NCBI GenBank assembly: GCA_035455245.1
Contig: DATIFN010000020.1
Span: 5,344 to 69,343, forward strand
Reading direction: 5' to 3'
Length of the DNA: 64,000 bases
Source: UBA8516 sp035455245
GTDB lineage: Archaea; Thermoproteota; Nitrososphaeria; Nitrososphaerales; Nitrosopumilaceae
A model generated the notes under the pieces. That model had not been told where the DNA came from, made no database searches, and saw only the letters and a list, made by a program, of their open reading frames with translations. The stretch's first letter is position 1. Every line of letters starts with the position of its first letter. A program made the translations under genes and the position numbers. Positions 8,131 through 16,990 of this stretch are shown one piece after another.

Positions 8131-9003
8131 TTGGGATTAAAAGAGATCTTTGAAATATCAAAACCGCGGATCGTGATTCTACTTGTAATTACTGCTGTTA
8201 CATCCATGTATGCAGCAAGTAAGCTTATTGGTCCTGAGCTAAACAATTGGGGACTTCTACATATCATCATATCTGGAGGACTCGCTTCCGCAGGTTCTAG
8301 TGCACTAAATCACTATTATGATAGAGACATTGATCCTTTGATGAAACGTACGAGCACCAGACCAATTCCATCTGGCAGAATGTCTGCAAAAGGTGTACTT
8401 TGGTATGGTTTGGCAGTTAGTGCAGTTTCAGTAATTTATGCTGGTATTACATTAAATCTTGTTTCTACATTTTTTATTGCATTAGGAATTTTCTTTTATG
8501 TCATTGTATATACTGCTTGGCTTAAACGAACCAATTCATCAAATATTGTAATTGGAGGATTTGCAGGAAGCGCTGCTTCCATGGCAGGATGGTCAGCTGC
8601 AACTGGCTCGATAGATTTACTTGGAGTATTGGTAGGGATGCTGGTTTTTGTTTGGACTCCATCCCACTTTTGGTGTCTTGCTATGAAAATAAGAGATGAT
8701 TATGCAGAAGCCAAAGTTCCAATGCTTCCAGTGTTAATTGGAATGCAAAAGACATCAAACTACATTTTGATAAATACCGCAATCTTGTTGCCTTATTCTC
8801 TTATGCTTTATGCATTCGGACTGGGTCTTGTGTATCTTACAATTGCTGCCATCTCAGGTGGTTTATTGCTTGTATATCATTACAAGCTCACAAAGAATCC
8901 AACATCAGAATTTGCGTGGAAGGCATACAAGGTCACTGCACCATATCTTACGATAATCTTTGTAGCAATAGCTCTAGATGCTGCATTTCATTTTAGAATA
9001 TAG
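8131..9003 (+). CDS. ctaB: protoheme IX farnesyltransferase (heme O synthase)
   Basis: Adds a farnesyl group to heme b to make heme O, the precursor of heme A for the terminal oxidase; an integral membrane UbiA-family prenyltransferase. The 290-residue length is normal. The prenyl-diphosphate/metal site is seen as NHYYDRDIDPLMKRTSTRPI (around residue 66), and a second acidic site as RDDYAEAKVPMLPV. About nine membrane segments are visible. The start is a TTG at 8131; an in-frame stop lies 12 bases upstream and no ATG or GTG lies between. It converges on the small wHTH gene next door. Confidence 0.93.
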   Translation: MGLKEIFEISKPRIVILLVITAVTSMYAASKLIGPELNNWGLLHIIISGGLASAGSSALNHYYDRDIDPLMKRTSTRPIPSGRMSAKGVLWYGLAVSAVSVIYAGITLNLVSTFFIALGIFFYVIVYTAWLKRTNSSNIVIGGFAGSAASMAGWSAATGSIDLLGVLVGMLVFVWTPSHFWCLAMKIRDDYAEAKVPMLPVLIGMQKTSNYILINTAILLPYSLMLYAFGLGLVYLTIAAISGGLLLVYHYKLTKNPTSEFAWKAYKVTAPYLTIIFVAIALDAAFHFRI

Positions 9004-9318
9004 TTAAACTTCCTGATCTTGTTCTTGTTCGATGCCTGGAAAACTTGCTTCGTAATCGCGTTCTAATTTTTCACGGTTTTGAATTTCCACCTCATCCTCT
9101 TCCTCTTGTTTTTCAATTGCCTCTATTCTGCGCGCATCTTTGGTAAGCCAGCTTACTTTGATAAGGCCATATATTTCCAAATCAAGTAAAGTTTTGTTAA
9201 ATTCATCTTCAGGAAGAACAATCCCTTCTTTTACAAGAATTTTTGAAAGCTCCGAATCTGTAAGAGATCCAGCTTCCTTTACCTTTTCATATACTAGATT
9301 TTTCAATGGTAGATTCAT
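9004..9318 (-). CDS. winged-helix-like conserved protein
   Basis: A 104-residue soluble protein. Residues 1-70 fit a winged-helix pattern (helices with SLTDSELSKILVKEGI, then LEIYGLIKVSWL). The C-terminus is a charged coil rich in Glu, Gln and Asp. It lies directly downstream of cdc48 (gap of two bases), so co-transcription with cdc48 and aEF-1beta is likely. I do not recognise a named family; a role linked to Cdc48 is inference from position. Confidence 0.6.
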   Translation of the reverse strand: MNLPLKNLVYEKVKEAGSLTDSELSKILVKEGIVLPEDEFNKTLLDLEIYGLIKVSWLTKDARRIEAIEKQEEEDEVEIQNREKLERDYEASFPGIEQEQDQEV

Positions 9319-9320
9319 GT

Positions 9321-11492
9321 TTAACCGTAAAATGTCTTATCAATTGGTTTTGGTATGGCGTATGATATATTCTCTTTTATTGCTCCATACCACTCGTCAA
9401 CCACTTTTGTGATTGAAGGTTTCACGAGCTTTAGTGCCGCTGCAAAGTCTGCGCTTCCTATCTTAGCAGAATCGTTTTGCATTGCATGTACTGCAGCTTC
9501 TCTGCACACCGCAACAAGATCAGCTCCACTGTAACTTTTGGTTGCTACTGCGATTTCTTTCAAATTAACATCGCCTGAAAGAGGCATAGGACGTGTTAGG
9601 ATCTTAATTATGTCAAGTCTTCCCTTTTCATCAGGAGGTTGAATATACAATATCAAGTCCAACCTACCTGGTCGCAATAGTGAGGTTTCTATCAAGTCAG
9701 GTCTGTTGGAGATTCCAATTACTACCACTCGTGAAGCTCCTCCATCTTCCATTTCAGTTAAGAGTTGACTCAAAAGTCTCTCCCCAACTCCACTTTCTTC
9801 ACCTGACTTTGTTCTTGCAAACGAATCCAGTTCATCAAATATCACAATGCATGGAGATGATGCCTTGGCTTTTCTGAAAATTTCCCTTATTGCTTTTTCT
9901 GACTCTCCTACCCACTTTGATAAAACTTCAGGACCGCGTACTAGAATCATGTTCGCCCCACTTTCTGTTGCAAGAGCTCTTGCAAGAAGTGTTTTTCCAC
10001 ATCCTGGTGGACCATACAATAATGCGCCCTTTGGAGGTTTGATTCCCATCTTTTGGAATTTTCCTGGCTCTTTTATTGAAGTTATCAAGTTATCACGTAA
10101 AGTTCTTTTTGCATCATCTAGTCCTCCAACATCTTTCCACCAGACCTTTGGACTTTCAACATAAAATTCTCGCATCGCAGTTGGAACTATTTCATGCATT
10201 GCATCATAGAAATCTTGTAAGCTAACTCTCATCGATTGTAAAATTTCAGATGATATTTTTTCTGTCTCTGTATCAATTTCTGGGAAATAATTCCTAAGAG
10301 CTTTCATTGCGGCCTCTCTGCAAAGTGATTTAATGTCAGCTCCGGTATATCCATGAAGTTCTGCAGCAAGTGTTTTGAGATCTACATCCTCTGCAAGTGG
10401 CATCCCTCTTGTGTGAATATGTAAAATATCCAATCTTCCATCTGCGTTTGGTACAGAAATTTCGATTTCTCTATCAAATCTACCAGGTCTTCTCAGAGCA
10501 GGATCTACACTTTCAGGTCTATTTGTTGCACCTAAAACAATTACTTGTCCTCTTTCTGTAAGACCATCCATCAAAGCTAGAAGTTGAGCAACTACTCTTT
10601 TTTCTACATCCCCGTATGCTTCTTCTCTTTTTGGTGCAATTGCATCAATTTCATCGATGAATATTACACTTGGTGAATTTTCTTTTGCTTCTTTGAATAT
10701 ATCACGTAGTTTTGCTTCTGTTTCTCCATAATACTTGTTCATAATTTCTGGTCCATTGATAGAGAAAAAGTTGGCTTCAGATTCACTCGCAAGTACTTTG
10801 GCAATCAAAGTTTTTCCACATCCTGGGGGGCCATAAAGCAAAATTCCGCTGTGTGGTTCGATTCCAAATCTGGTGAAAACTTCTGGGTGTCTGAGTGGAA
10901 GTTCTACAATTTCTCTCATTCTTTTTGTTTGTGCTTGTAGTCCACCAATTTCCTCATACGTTACACGGATTTTTTTCTCAACTGATGTTTCAGTTAAAAT
11001 AGTAAGGATTGTTCCCCTTTCAATCTTAACGACACTTTTTGGTGAAATTTTGTGAATTTTAAAGTCCATCGAGTTTCCAAGAATCATTACAGATATTTCA
11101 TCACCTTCAGACAATGGTAATCCCTTTAGTCTGTTTTTTACGAAATCTGTAAACTCCTTGTCTACTGTAACGTTACCGTTTACTGGCATTAATACAACAC
11201 TTTTTGCAGGTTTTGCTACAATTTTTCGTACGGTAACAAGATCATTTACTGAAACACCGACATTCTTTCTAGTTTGTCCATCAATTCGTATCATGTCTGG
11301 TTCTTTGTCATCGTCATCAGTGGGCCACACTATTGCGCAACTGGGTTTTTTCCCCATAATTTCCACCATGTCTCCTGGTTCAACGTGAAGATATTGCATT
11401 GCTTCAGGCTCTATTCTAGCCCGTCTCTTTCCCACATCTCGCTGTTTTGCTTCACCCACACGCATTTGCAGCGGTTCTTCTTTTCTTACCAA
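9321..11492 (-). CDS. cdc48: Cdc48/VCP-type AAA+ ATPase
   Basis: A hexameric unfoldase that extracts and unfolds proteins for the archaeal proteasome. The 723 residues show the Cdc48 N-domain (about 1-180), D1 with Walker A GPPGCGKT at 221-228 and Walker B FIDEID near 279, and D2 with a second GPPGCGKT at 494-501 and IFDELD. Arginine-finger motifs of the RRPGRFD and LRPGRLD type follow in each ring. The start is uncertain: TTG at 11492, or the ATG ten codons in (11465), which begins right at the conserved VGEAKQRDVG of the N-domain. It follows the aEF-1beta gene by eight bases. Confidence 0.95.
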   Translation of the reverse strand: MVRKEEPLQMRVGEAKQRDVGKRRARIEPEAMQYLHVEPGDMVEIMGKKPSCAIVWPTDDDDKEPDMIRIDGQTRKNVGVSVNDLVTVRKIVAKPAKSVVLMPVNGNVTVDKEFTDFVKNRLKGLPLSEGDEISVMILGNSMDFKIHKISPKSVVKIERGTILTILTETSVEKKIRVTYEEIGGLQAQTKRMREIVELPLRHPEVFTRFGIEPHSGILLYGPPGCGKTLIAKVLASESEANFFSINGPEIMNKYYGETEAKLRDIFKEAKENSPSVIFIDEIDAIAPKREEAYGDVEKRVVAQLLALMDGLTERGQVIVLGATNRPESVDPALRRPGRFDREIEISVPNADGRLDILHIHTRGMPLAEDVDLKTLAAELHGYTGADIKSLCREAAMKALRNYFPEIDTETEKISSEILQSMRVSLQDFYDAMHEIVPTAMREFYVESPKVWWKDVGGLDDAKRTLRDNLITSIKEPGKFQKMGIKPPKGALLYGPPGCGKTLLARALATESGANMILVRGPEVLSKWVGESEKAIREIFRKAKASSPCIVIFDELDSFARTKSGEESGVGERLLSQLLTEMEDGGASRVVVIGISNRPDLIETSLLRPGRLDLILYIQPPDEKGRLDIIKILTRPMPLSGDVNLKEIAVATKSYSGADLVAVCREAAVHAMQNDSAKIGSADFAAALKLVKPSITKVVDEWYGAIKENISYAIPKPIDKTFYG

Positions 11493-11500
11493 GAAAACAC

Positions 11501-11782
11501 CTACTTTACATCAACAGATGCTCTGCTCATTCCTAAAACCTCGAATTCTCCTACGCCTTCAATAGATTTGACTGCATTTTCAAGTGAGTCCATCTGTCCT
11601 TCCTTATCGTCTAGGGAGAACTCTGCGCTAATAAAGTAGAGACCAAAAGCTAGTGGCTCTTTTGTGTATTTTGAAAGCTTGATTCCGTCTTTTAATACAG
11701 ACTCGATCTTTTTTGCAGTTTTATCTAGATCTATTTCTGTACCTGTAGGAAGAATTTTTGCCTTAAGTAAAAGTCGTGTCAT
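11501..11782 (-). CDS. ef1b: translation elongation factor aEF-1 beta
   Basis: The guanine-nucleotide exchange factor that recycles aEF-1A. The 93 residues match the archaeal short form, a single alpha-beta sandwich: LLLKAKILPTGTEIDLD at the N-terminus, KEPLAFGLYFISAEFSLDD in the middle, and AVKSIEGVGEFEVLGMSR at the C-terminal end. It lies between a Zn-ribbon gene (gap of three bases) and cdc48 on the same strand, the arrangement often seen for the ribbon protein and aEF-1beta in archaea. Confidence 0.93.
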   Translation of the reverse strand: MTRLLLKAKILPTGTEIDLDKTAKKIESVLKDGIKLSKYTKEPLAFGLYFISAEFSLDDKEGQMDSLENAVKSIEGVGEFEVLGMSRASVDVK

Positions 11783-11785
11783 TTT

Positions 11786-11965
11786 TTATGGTCCAACAAA
11801 GTTACAAGAATTACAATTGTAAGATCTTGCAGCTTCTCTACAGCTCTCGCATCTCCATATCAACACAGAACCACAGTTTGGGCAGTTGAATTTCACACAT
11901 TTATCATTAGGCATGATAGTTCTGTGACAAGAGCTACATACTGGCAATGAAATGGAAGATGACAT
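11786..11965 (-). CDS. small Zn-ribbon RNA-binding-type protein (DUF1610-like)
   Basis: A 59-residue protein. It begins MSSSISLPVCSSCHRTIMP, with CxxC pairs in CSSC, CPNC, CESC and CNSC, that is four zinc knuckles making two treble-clef or ribbon sites. This pattern and the position directly before the aEF-1beta gene match the archaeal HVO_2753-type zinc finger proteins annotated as RNA-binding. The ATG at 11965 and TAA at 11786-11788 define the gene; only three bases separate it from aEF-1beta, so the two are probably one operon. Confidence 0.85.
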   Translation of the reverse strand: MSSSISLPVCSSCHRTIMPNDKCVKFNCPNCGSVLIWRCESCREAARSYNCNSCNFVGP

Positions 11966-12020
11966 GTTCAGACCTGATTAAAAACCGAATTTATATCTTG
12001 CTTATCAATTGTACTTCATC

Positions 12021-13157
12021 TCATGTTAACAGTCGTCTAAATTCACTACCTAAAATTGCTTGTACTGTTTTTACTGATCCCTTTACACCAAGAAGTTTGG
12101 CAAGAGAAACAGTATGAAAATCAAAAGTGCCTTCTTTTGAGATCTCTTCTAGGATTTGTGGCGTGACAGATTCAAACATCTTGTCTATTGCTTTGTTGTC
12201 AAATCTTTCTAAGAGTTTTCGTGCAAGAAGCATGTTCTGAAATTCATTATCAAATTTTTCAGACCATTTCTTTTGATATTCTAATAGATCGGATTGATTT
12301 CCAGATTCTAGATATTTTGATATCGCTCTTCCTGCAAATATACCCCCAAGACCGCATGAATATATTCCCCCTGCAGTTGTAGGCTTTGACTGACCAGCTG
12401 CATCTCCTATTGTAACTATGTTTTTTGTAACAAAGTTTTCTATTGGACCCTTTATCCATATTGGTGCAAAGATCTTTCGCACAACTGAATGCTTTCCTTT
12501 TTGTGAAAGAAAGTTTTCTAGTGCTGCTGCAGCGTTGATTCCCTTTCCTGCAATACCTATTTTAGAAACATCTGCATGTGTGGGAATAATCCAAGCAAAA
12601 AATCCCGGATATTTTTCTTGGTCAAAATAAACTTCAATCCTATCCTTTTCAATCCAGTCTGCATACACTTCATACTGCGCAGATTGCAAAACACCCTCTC
12701 TGTCTTTGTGAATTAAGGAGGAAACTCCGCGCGCATCAACGATAATTTTGCATTTTAGCACCCCATCGGAGGTCTTTACTTCATCTTTGTTGGTTTCTTT
12801 AAGCGATGTCTTGACACGTATTTCTGCGCCATAATTTTTTGCTTGATGTGCTATTTGTTTGTCAAAGTCTCTCCTATCTAATACTACAACTTTTTGGGCC
12901 TTGGCATCAATTGTGAAACTTTTTCCGGATGGCGAGTTTATAGATGCAGATCTTATTTTGTTTTCAAGAGTCCCCCTTGTTGGAACTATTCCAAGTTCCT
13001 CAATTCCAGAAATACTTACCACTCCACCGCAATGCTCAGGAGTACCGATTTCATGATCTTCTTCTATGACTAGTACACTATGACCCAGTCGCGCAATTTC
13101 TCTTGCACATAAAAGTCCAGAGACACTACCACCTGCAACTATAACTTCATAATCCAC
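12021..13157 (-). CDS. geranylgeranyl reductase family FAD protein
   Basis: Likely saturates the isoprenoid chains of archaeal membrane lipids (digeranylgeranylglycerophospholipid reductase) or of quinones. The 378 residues begin with a Rossmann FAD site, VIVAGGSVSGLLCAREIARLG (GxGxxG type). They continue with the family's EHCGGVVS motif, a DRRDFD segment, and the second FAD motif NIVTIGDAAGQSKPTTAGGI. The length and order match the family. The exact substrate cannot be told from sequence. It is divergent from pth2. Confidence 0.85.
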   Translation of the reverse strand: MDYEVIVAGGSVSGLLCAREIARLGHSVLVIEEDHEIGTPEHCGGVVSISGIEELGIVPTRGTLENKIRSASINSPSGKSFTIDAKAQKVVVLDRRDFDKQIAHQAKNYGAEIRVKTSLKETNKDEVKTSDGVLKCKIIVDARGVSSLIHKDREGVLQSAQYEVYADWIEKDRIEVYFDQEKYPGFFAWIIPTHADVSKIGIAGKGINAAAALENFLSQKGKHSVVRKIFAPIWIKGPIENFVTKNIVTIGDAAGQSKPTTAGGIYSCGLGGIFAGRAISKYLESGNQSDLLEYQKKWSEKFDNEFQNMLLARKLLERFDNKAIDKMFESVTPQILEEISKEGTFDFHTVSLAKLLGVKGSVKTVQAILGSEFRRLLT

Positions 13158-13232
13158 AAGTTTTCATTCTATAAACAATTATTTATTTCAATTCAAAAGT
13201 TTAACATACTCTAATTACTTTGTAAAGAAATA

Positions 13233-13589
13233 ATGGGTTCAGTTAAACAAGTAATTGTGGTTAGAAAAGATCTTGATATGGGTACAGGAAAAATTGCTGC
13301 CCAAGTTGGACATGCTTGTGTTTTAGGAGCTGAACATGTTCGCAAATCATACCCAGAATGGTATAAAGAATGGATTGTGTCAGGTCAGGAAAAAGTTGTT
13401 GTCAAAGTAACAAGTCTTGAACAACTAGAACAGGTAAAAAAACATGCCATATCTTTAGATCTTCCTTGGTCTGAAGTAACAGACGCAGGACATACGCAAA
13501 TTTCTCCTGGAACAGTTACTTGTATCTCAATAGGACCAGCACCAGAAACTATTGTAGACAAAGTTACAAAAGACCTGAAGCTTTTGTAG
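13233..13589 (+). CDS. pth2: peptidyl-tRNA hydrolase, Pth2 type
   Basis: Releases peptides from prematurely dropped peptidyl-tRNA. The 118-residue protein shows the archaeal/eukaryotic Pth2 pattern: VIVVRKDLDMGTGKIAAQVGH near the N-terminus with the catalytic-region Lys and His, QEKVVVKVTSLEQL in the middle, and DAGHTQISPGTVTCISIGP at the C-terminus. The length is that of the family. A TATA-like stretch (AGTTTAACATACT, about 13199-13211) lies upstream. Confidence 0.95.
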   Translation: MGSVKQVIVVRKDLDMGTGKIAAQVGHACVLGAEHVRKSYPEWYKEWIVSGQEKVVVKVTSLEQLEQVKKHAISLDLPWSEVTDAGHTQISPGTVTCISIGPAPETIVDKVTKDLKLL

Positions 13590-13624
13590 AATAAGATATA
13601 ACAAGGACTATTTGACTGCAGATT

Positions 13625-15184
13625 GTGAAAAAACACTCAAAAAGAATTCTTGCTTTTGCTTTAATGGCAGTTTTTATTGTTTCAGTTATCAGCGTTGCCG
13701 GCCTGAGCATAAGTAAAAGTACCACCAAGCCAGACACAGAAACCAAAGACAAAACGACAATCACTGGGACACCAGCAGATAACTATCCAGATGACAAGCG
13801 GGCAACTTTTTGTGGGACGGGAAATGCAAAATCTAACAGATTCATAACAGAATTCAAAATTCCGACAATTTGTACCCAGCCTCTTGCAATTACAACAGAT
13901 CCTTCCGGCACTGTGTGGTTTACAGAATCAAATACAGGAAGACTTGCAAAATTTGATCCCTTCAGTAGGCAGTTCACTGAATACAACAATACACAATGGC
14001 CAAAGGGCGACAGAGCCATGATGTGGGGAATAACCCGTACAGATGATGGAAACTTGTGGTATACCGATGAGATTCATCATGCGATATGGAAATTTTCAAT
14101 TGGTGACAAGAATTTCTCTAGCTTCAAATATCCTGTACCTCAGGGAGGAAAAAGTTTTCCGCAAAAGATCGTCCTCAAAAATGACAAAATTCTTGTTAAT
14201 GATTTTGATGGAAACAGGATAACATTTTTTGATCCTACCCAGGTTGGAAAGGAAATAAAATATACTTCAGTGAATTCGCCTCTAAATAATACTGTCACAG
14301 CTGCATTAGCAATTGATTCTAGAGATAATATTTGGTATACTGCATGGAACTTTCAGACAGGGGAAGGAAATCTAATACAATACGATCCACAGACTAGTGA
14401 TGGAACCAGATTTAATTTCCCTGCAGGGATGAGGGCTCCAAACGGAATATCGGTAGACAATGATGACAAGATTTGGATTAGTGATACATCAAGTAGTTTC
14501 TTTTTCAAGTTTGATCCACAGTCACAACTTTTTACAAAATTCGTTACTTCACCACCTCAGCAAACAACTTATGGAAATTCTTCTGGAGTAATCAAGACTC
14601 CAGTCACCAGGCCCTACTGGAATAGTTTTGATGATTTGGGCAGACTCTGGTTTAATGAACAAACAGGAAACAGTATTGCGGTATTTGATCCAACAAAAGA
14701 AACTCTTGTAGAGTATTTGATTCCTTCCCAAAATCCAAACTGGTCCGATTGCGGTGGACTTCAAAATTGTGGAATAGCTCAAACACTTGACTTTGCTATC
14801 AGTGGTAAAAGTATCTGGTTTTCAGAATGGGTTGAAAACAATATTGGAGTCCTCGATTCCAGCATACCTCTACCTATTGATGTGAGCCTAGACAAAAGAG
14901 ATCTAATCATCAGCGGAGGAGAGAATGCAACATTATCCTTTACAGTTACACCAATGGAGGATATCAAGGAACCCATCAAGTTAATCACTTCCACCACAGC
15001 TGGACTAAATGACCTTCTTGTGACAAGTGAAACTCAAGAGGTGAATGTTGGAAGTCAGCCTTTGAGTGTTTCCCTTAATGTTTCTGCAGACAAATTCGCA
15101 CTTCCTGGGACATATAAAGTACTGATTGGAGCACAGCATAATGAAGTAACCATTTCAGAGTATGCCACAGTTACAATAAAGTAA
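13625..15184 (+). CDS. secreted beta-propeller protein (virginiamycin B lyase-like)
   Basis: A 519-residue exported protein. The N-terminus (GTG start at 13625) is a basic stretch plus a hydrophobic signal segment. Repeats of the type GTVWFTESNTGRLAKFDP, GNLWYTDEIHHAIWKF and GRLWFNEQTGNSIAVFDP run to about residue 420: the blades of an SMP-30/streptogramin-lyase-like propeller. The last 100 residues form an Ig-like sandwich (SGGENATLSFTVTP) seen in cell-surface proteins. Lyase activity is not implied; Vgb-like propellers in archaea are uncharacterised. It ends three bases before truD, so the two may be co-transcribed. Confidence 0.8.
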   Translation: MKKHSKRILAFALMAVFIVSVISVAGLSISKSTTKPDTETKDKTTITGTPADNYPDDKRATFCGTGNAKSNRFITEFKIPTICTQPLAITTDPSGTVWFTESNTGRLAKFDPFSRQFTEYNNTQWPKGDRAMMWGITRTDDGNLWYTDEIHHAIWKFSIGDKNFSSFKYPVPQGGKSFPQKIVLKNDKILVNDFDGNRITFFDPTQVGKEIKYTSVNSPLNNTVTAALAIDSRDNIWYTAWNFQTGEGNLIQYDPQTSDGTRFNFPAGMRAPNGISVDNDDKIWISDTSSSFFFKFDPQSQLFTKFVTSPPQQTTYGNSSGVIKTPVTRPYWNSFDDLGRLWFNEQTGNSIAVFDPTKETLVEYLIPSQNPNWSDCGGLQNCGIAQTLDFAISGKSIWFSEWVENNIGVLDSSIPLPIDVSLDKRDLIISGGENATLSFTVTPMEDIKEPIKLITSTTAGLNDLLVTSETQEVNVGSQPLSVSLNVSADKFALPGTYKVLIGAQHNEVTISEYATVTIK

Positions 15185-15187
15185 GAT

Positions 15188-16387
15188 GTGATTCCTAAAC
15201 TTGATTTGGATATTGGTATTTTTGTATATAGTACCAAGTTCAAAGGAATTGGAGGAAAAATAAAATCAACTCCTGAAGATTTTCTTGTATCTGAAATCCT
15301 AGATGAAAAGACTTTATCAAAAGTTTCCACGACAGAAGGGTATCCAGTATACAAATTAAAAAAACATGGAATTGATACCAACCATGCTCTTTCTGAAATT
15401 TTGAAAATACATGGATTAAGACTGAAAGCACTTGGTCTAAAGGATGCTAATGCAACAACAGAACAATTTGTTTGTTCAATGGAAACATCAAGAAATGTTA
15501 GGAATTTTTCTACTAACAGATACACCCTTGAATTTTTTGGTTATCTTCCCAAACCCCTCACCAAAAGGGACATGGTTGGCAATCATTTTAAAATAAAAAT
15601 AGAAGACGCACCGTTTTTGGAAATTAATAATTTTAACGAATATGATAAAGTGCTGAATTTTTTTGGATATCAAAGGTTTGGAAGTAAAAGGCCCGTATCT
15701 CATCTAATAGGAAAAGCAATCTTACAAAACAATTTTGATCTTGCCGTTAACCTTCTTCTTTCCTTTAGCTCGGAAAATGATTCCCCAGAGAATACTAAAA
15801 TTAGAAAAATGCTTGAAGACAAGTCAAACTATCCCAATGTCTTACAAGAGATTCCGCCACAGATGGATATTGAGAGAATAGTGTTGTCAGAAATGGTCGA
15901 GCATGGCAATCCTCTCAGGGCATTGAGAACAATCCCTCTTACCATTAGAAGATTTTTTGTTCAGGCCTTCCAGTCTTTTGTGTTCAATTGTACGGTTAGT
16001 TCTGCCTTTGAATATGGAGAGGAGTTGTTTGCTCCGAAGTCTGGAGATGTGTGCTATGACAAAAAAAGCACACTTGGAAGGTACGAAAATGATCAAAGCC
16101 AGAGACTTGCAATACCACTTGTAGGATATTCATATTCTAAAAAGAATAGATTTGATTACCATATTTCCAAAGTTCTAGAGAACGAACAGGTTCATGCAAA
16201 AGATTTTTTTTCAAAAACAATGCAAGAGGCAAGTGATGAGGGAGGATTCAGACAAGCCGTTATGAAATGCGAGAATTTTTCTCTATTAGAACCCACAATA
16301 ACTTTTACATTGTCCAGGGGATCATATGCTACGATACTTTTAAGGGAAATAATGAAACCAAAAGATCCTATAAAAGCAGGATTCTAA
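15188..16387 (+). CDS. truD: tRNA pseudouridine synthase D
   Basis: Forms pseudouridine at tRNA position 13 (35 in some archaeal substrates). The 399 residues carry the TruD signatures: the N-terminal STPEDFLVSEIL, the catalytic-aspartate motif LGLKDANATTEQ, and FFGYQRFGSKRP. The C-terminal RGSYATILLREIMK is typical. The start is the GTG at 15188, three bases after the stop of the secreted propeller gene. Confidence 0.93.
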   Translation: MIPKLDLDIGIFVYSTKFKGIGGKIKSTPEDFLVSEILDEKTLSKVSTTEGYPVYKLKKHGIDTNHALSEILKIHGLRLKALGLKDANATTEQFVCSMETSRNVRNFSTNRYTLEFFGYLPKPLTKRDMVGNHFKIKIEDAPFLEINNFNEYDKVLNFFGYQRFGSKRPVSHLIGKAILQNNFDLAVNLLLSFSSENDSPENTKIRKMLEDKSNYPNVLQEIPPQMDIERIVLSEMVEHGNPLRALRTIPLTIRRFFVQAFQSFVFNCTVSSAFEYGEELFAPKSGDVCYDKKSTLGRYENDQSQRLAIPLVGYSYSKKNRFDYHISKVLENEQVHAKDFFSKTMQEASDEGGFRQAVMKCENFSLLEPTITFTLSRGSYATILLREIMKPKDPIKAGF

Positions 16388-16459
16388 ATTAATTTTAATT
16401 TAGATTTTTTCATTTTTGAGTTGGATGACCATATCATTTTGATACTAAAGACGAACCTG

Positions 16460-16915
16460 TTATGCCAAACCGCATCTTTCATAATAACGTTGGTGATAGT
16501 CTTCTGCTTTGTAAAATTGTAATGCAGGAACAATTTCTGTCACAATTTTTTTGTCAGTCTTTCCAGAATTTTGAAGTTTTTCTTTTGATGCTCTTGCAAT
16601 GGATTCCTGCTCAGGAGAATGGAAAAAAATTATAGATCGATATTGAGTTCCAATGTCAGGTCCTTGTCTGTTTAGGGTAGTGGGATCATGATTGTTCCAA
16701 AATAAATTCAAGAGTTCGTCGTATGAAATTTTTGATGGATCATATTCTACCTGGACAACTTCAGCATGTCCAGTTTTTCCCGTGCACACATCTTCATATG
16801 TGGGATTTTCAAATGAACCTCCTGCATATCCAACAGATGTTGATAGAACCCCATTTGCTTTTTGGAAAATAGGTTCTACACACCAAAAACAACCTGCCCC
16901 AAAAGTGGCCTTCAT
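16460..16915 (-). CDS. msrA: peptide methionine-S-sulfoxide reductase
   Basis: Repairs oxidised methionine (S epimer). The active-site motif GAGCFWCVEPIF lies at the very N-terminus, with GYAGG, YEDVCTGKTGHAEVVQVEYDP and the C-terminal DYHQRYYER as expected. I start at the ATG at 16915 (151 aa). A TATA-like TTTTAATG lies about 26 bases before it, and MKATFGAGCFWC is the usual family start; a TTG five codons upstream (16930) is the alternative. It is divergent from the thioredoxin-NHL gene, another redox protein. Confidence 0.94.
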   Translation of the reverse strand: MKATFGAGCFWCVEPIFQKANGVLSTSVGYAGGSFENPTYEDVCTGKTGHAEVVQVEYDPSKISYDELLNLFWNNHDPTTLNRQGPDIGTQYRSIIFFHSPEQESIARASKEKLQNSGKTDKKIVTEIVPALQFYKAEDYHQRYYERCGLA

Positions 16916-16957
16916 AATTTGAGTTGTCAAATCATCACATTAAAACGCTAGCATGTT

Positions 16958-16971
16958 ATGATATTTATTTA
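16958..16971 (+). promoter_or_regulatory. TATA-like box of thioredoxin-NHL gene
   Basis: The stretch ATGATATTTATTTA is a strong TATA-like sequence centred about 25 bases before a GTG at 16991. An ATG-started reading frame begins inside it, which is an unlikely translation start if the box is the promoter. Confidence 0.5.
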
Positions 16972-16990
16972 TCGTAATTCAAAAGTATGT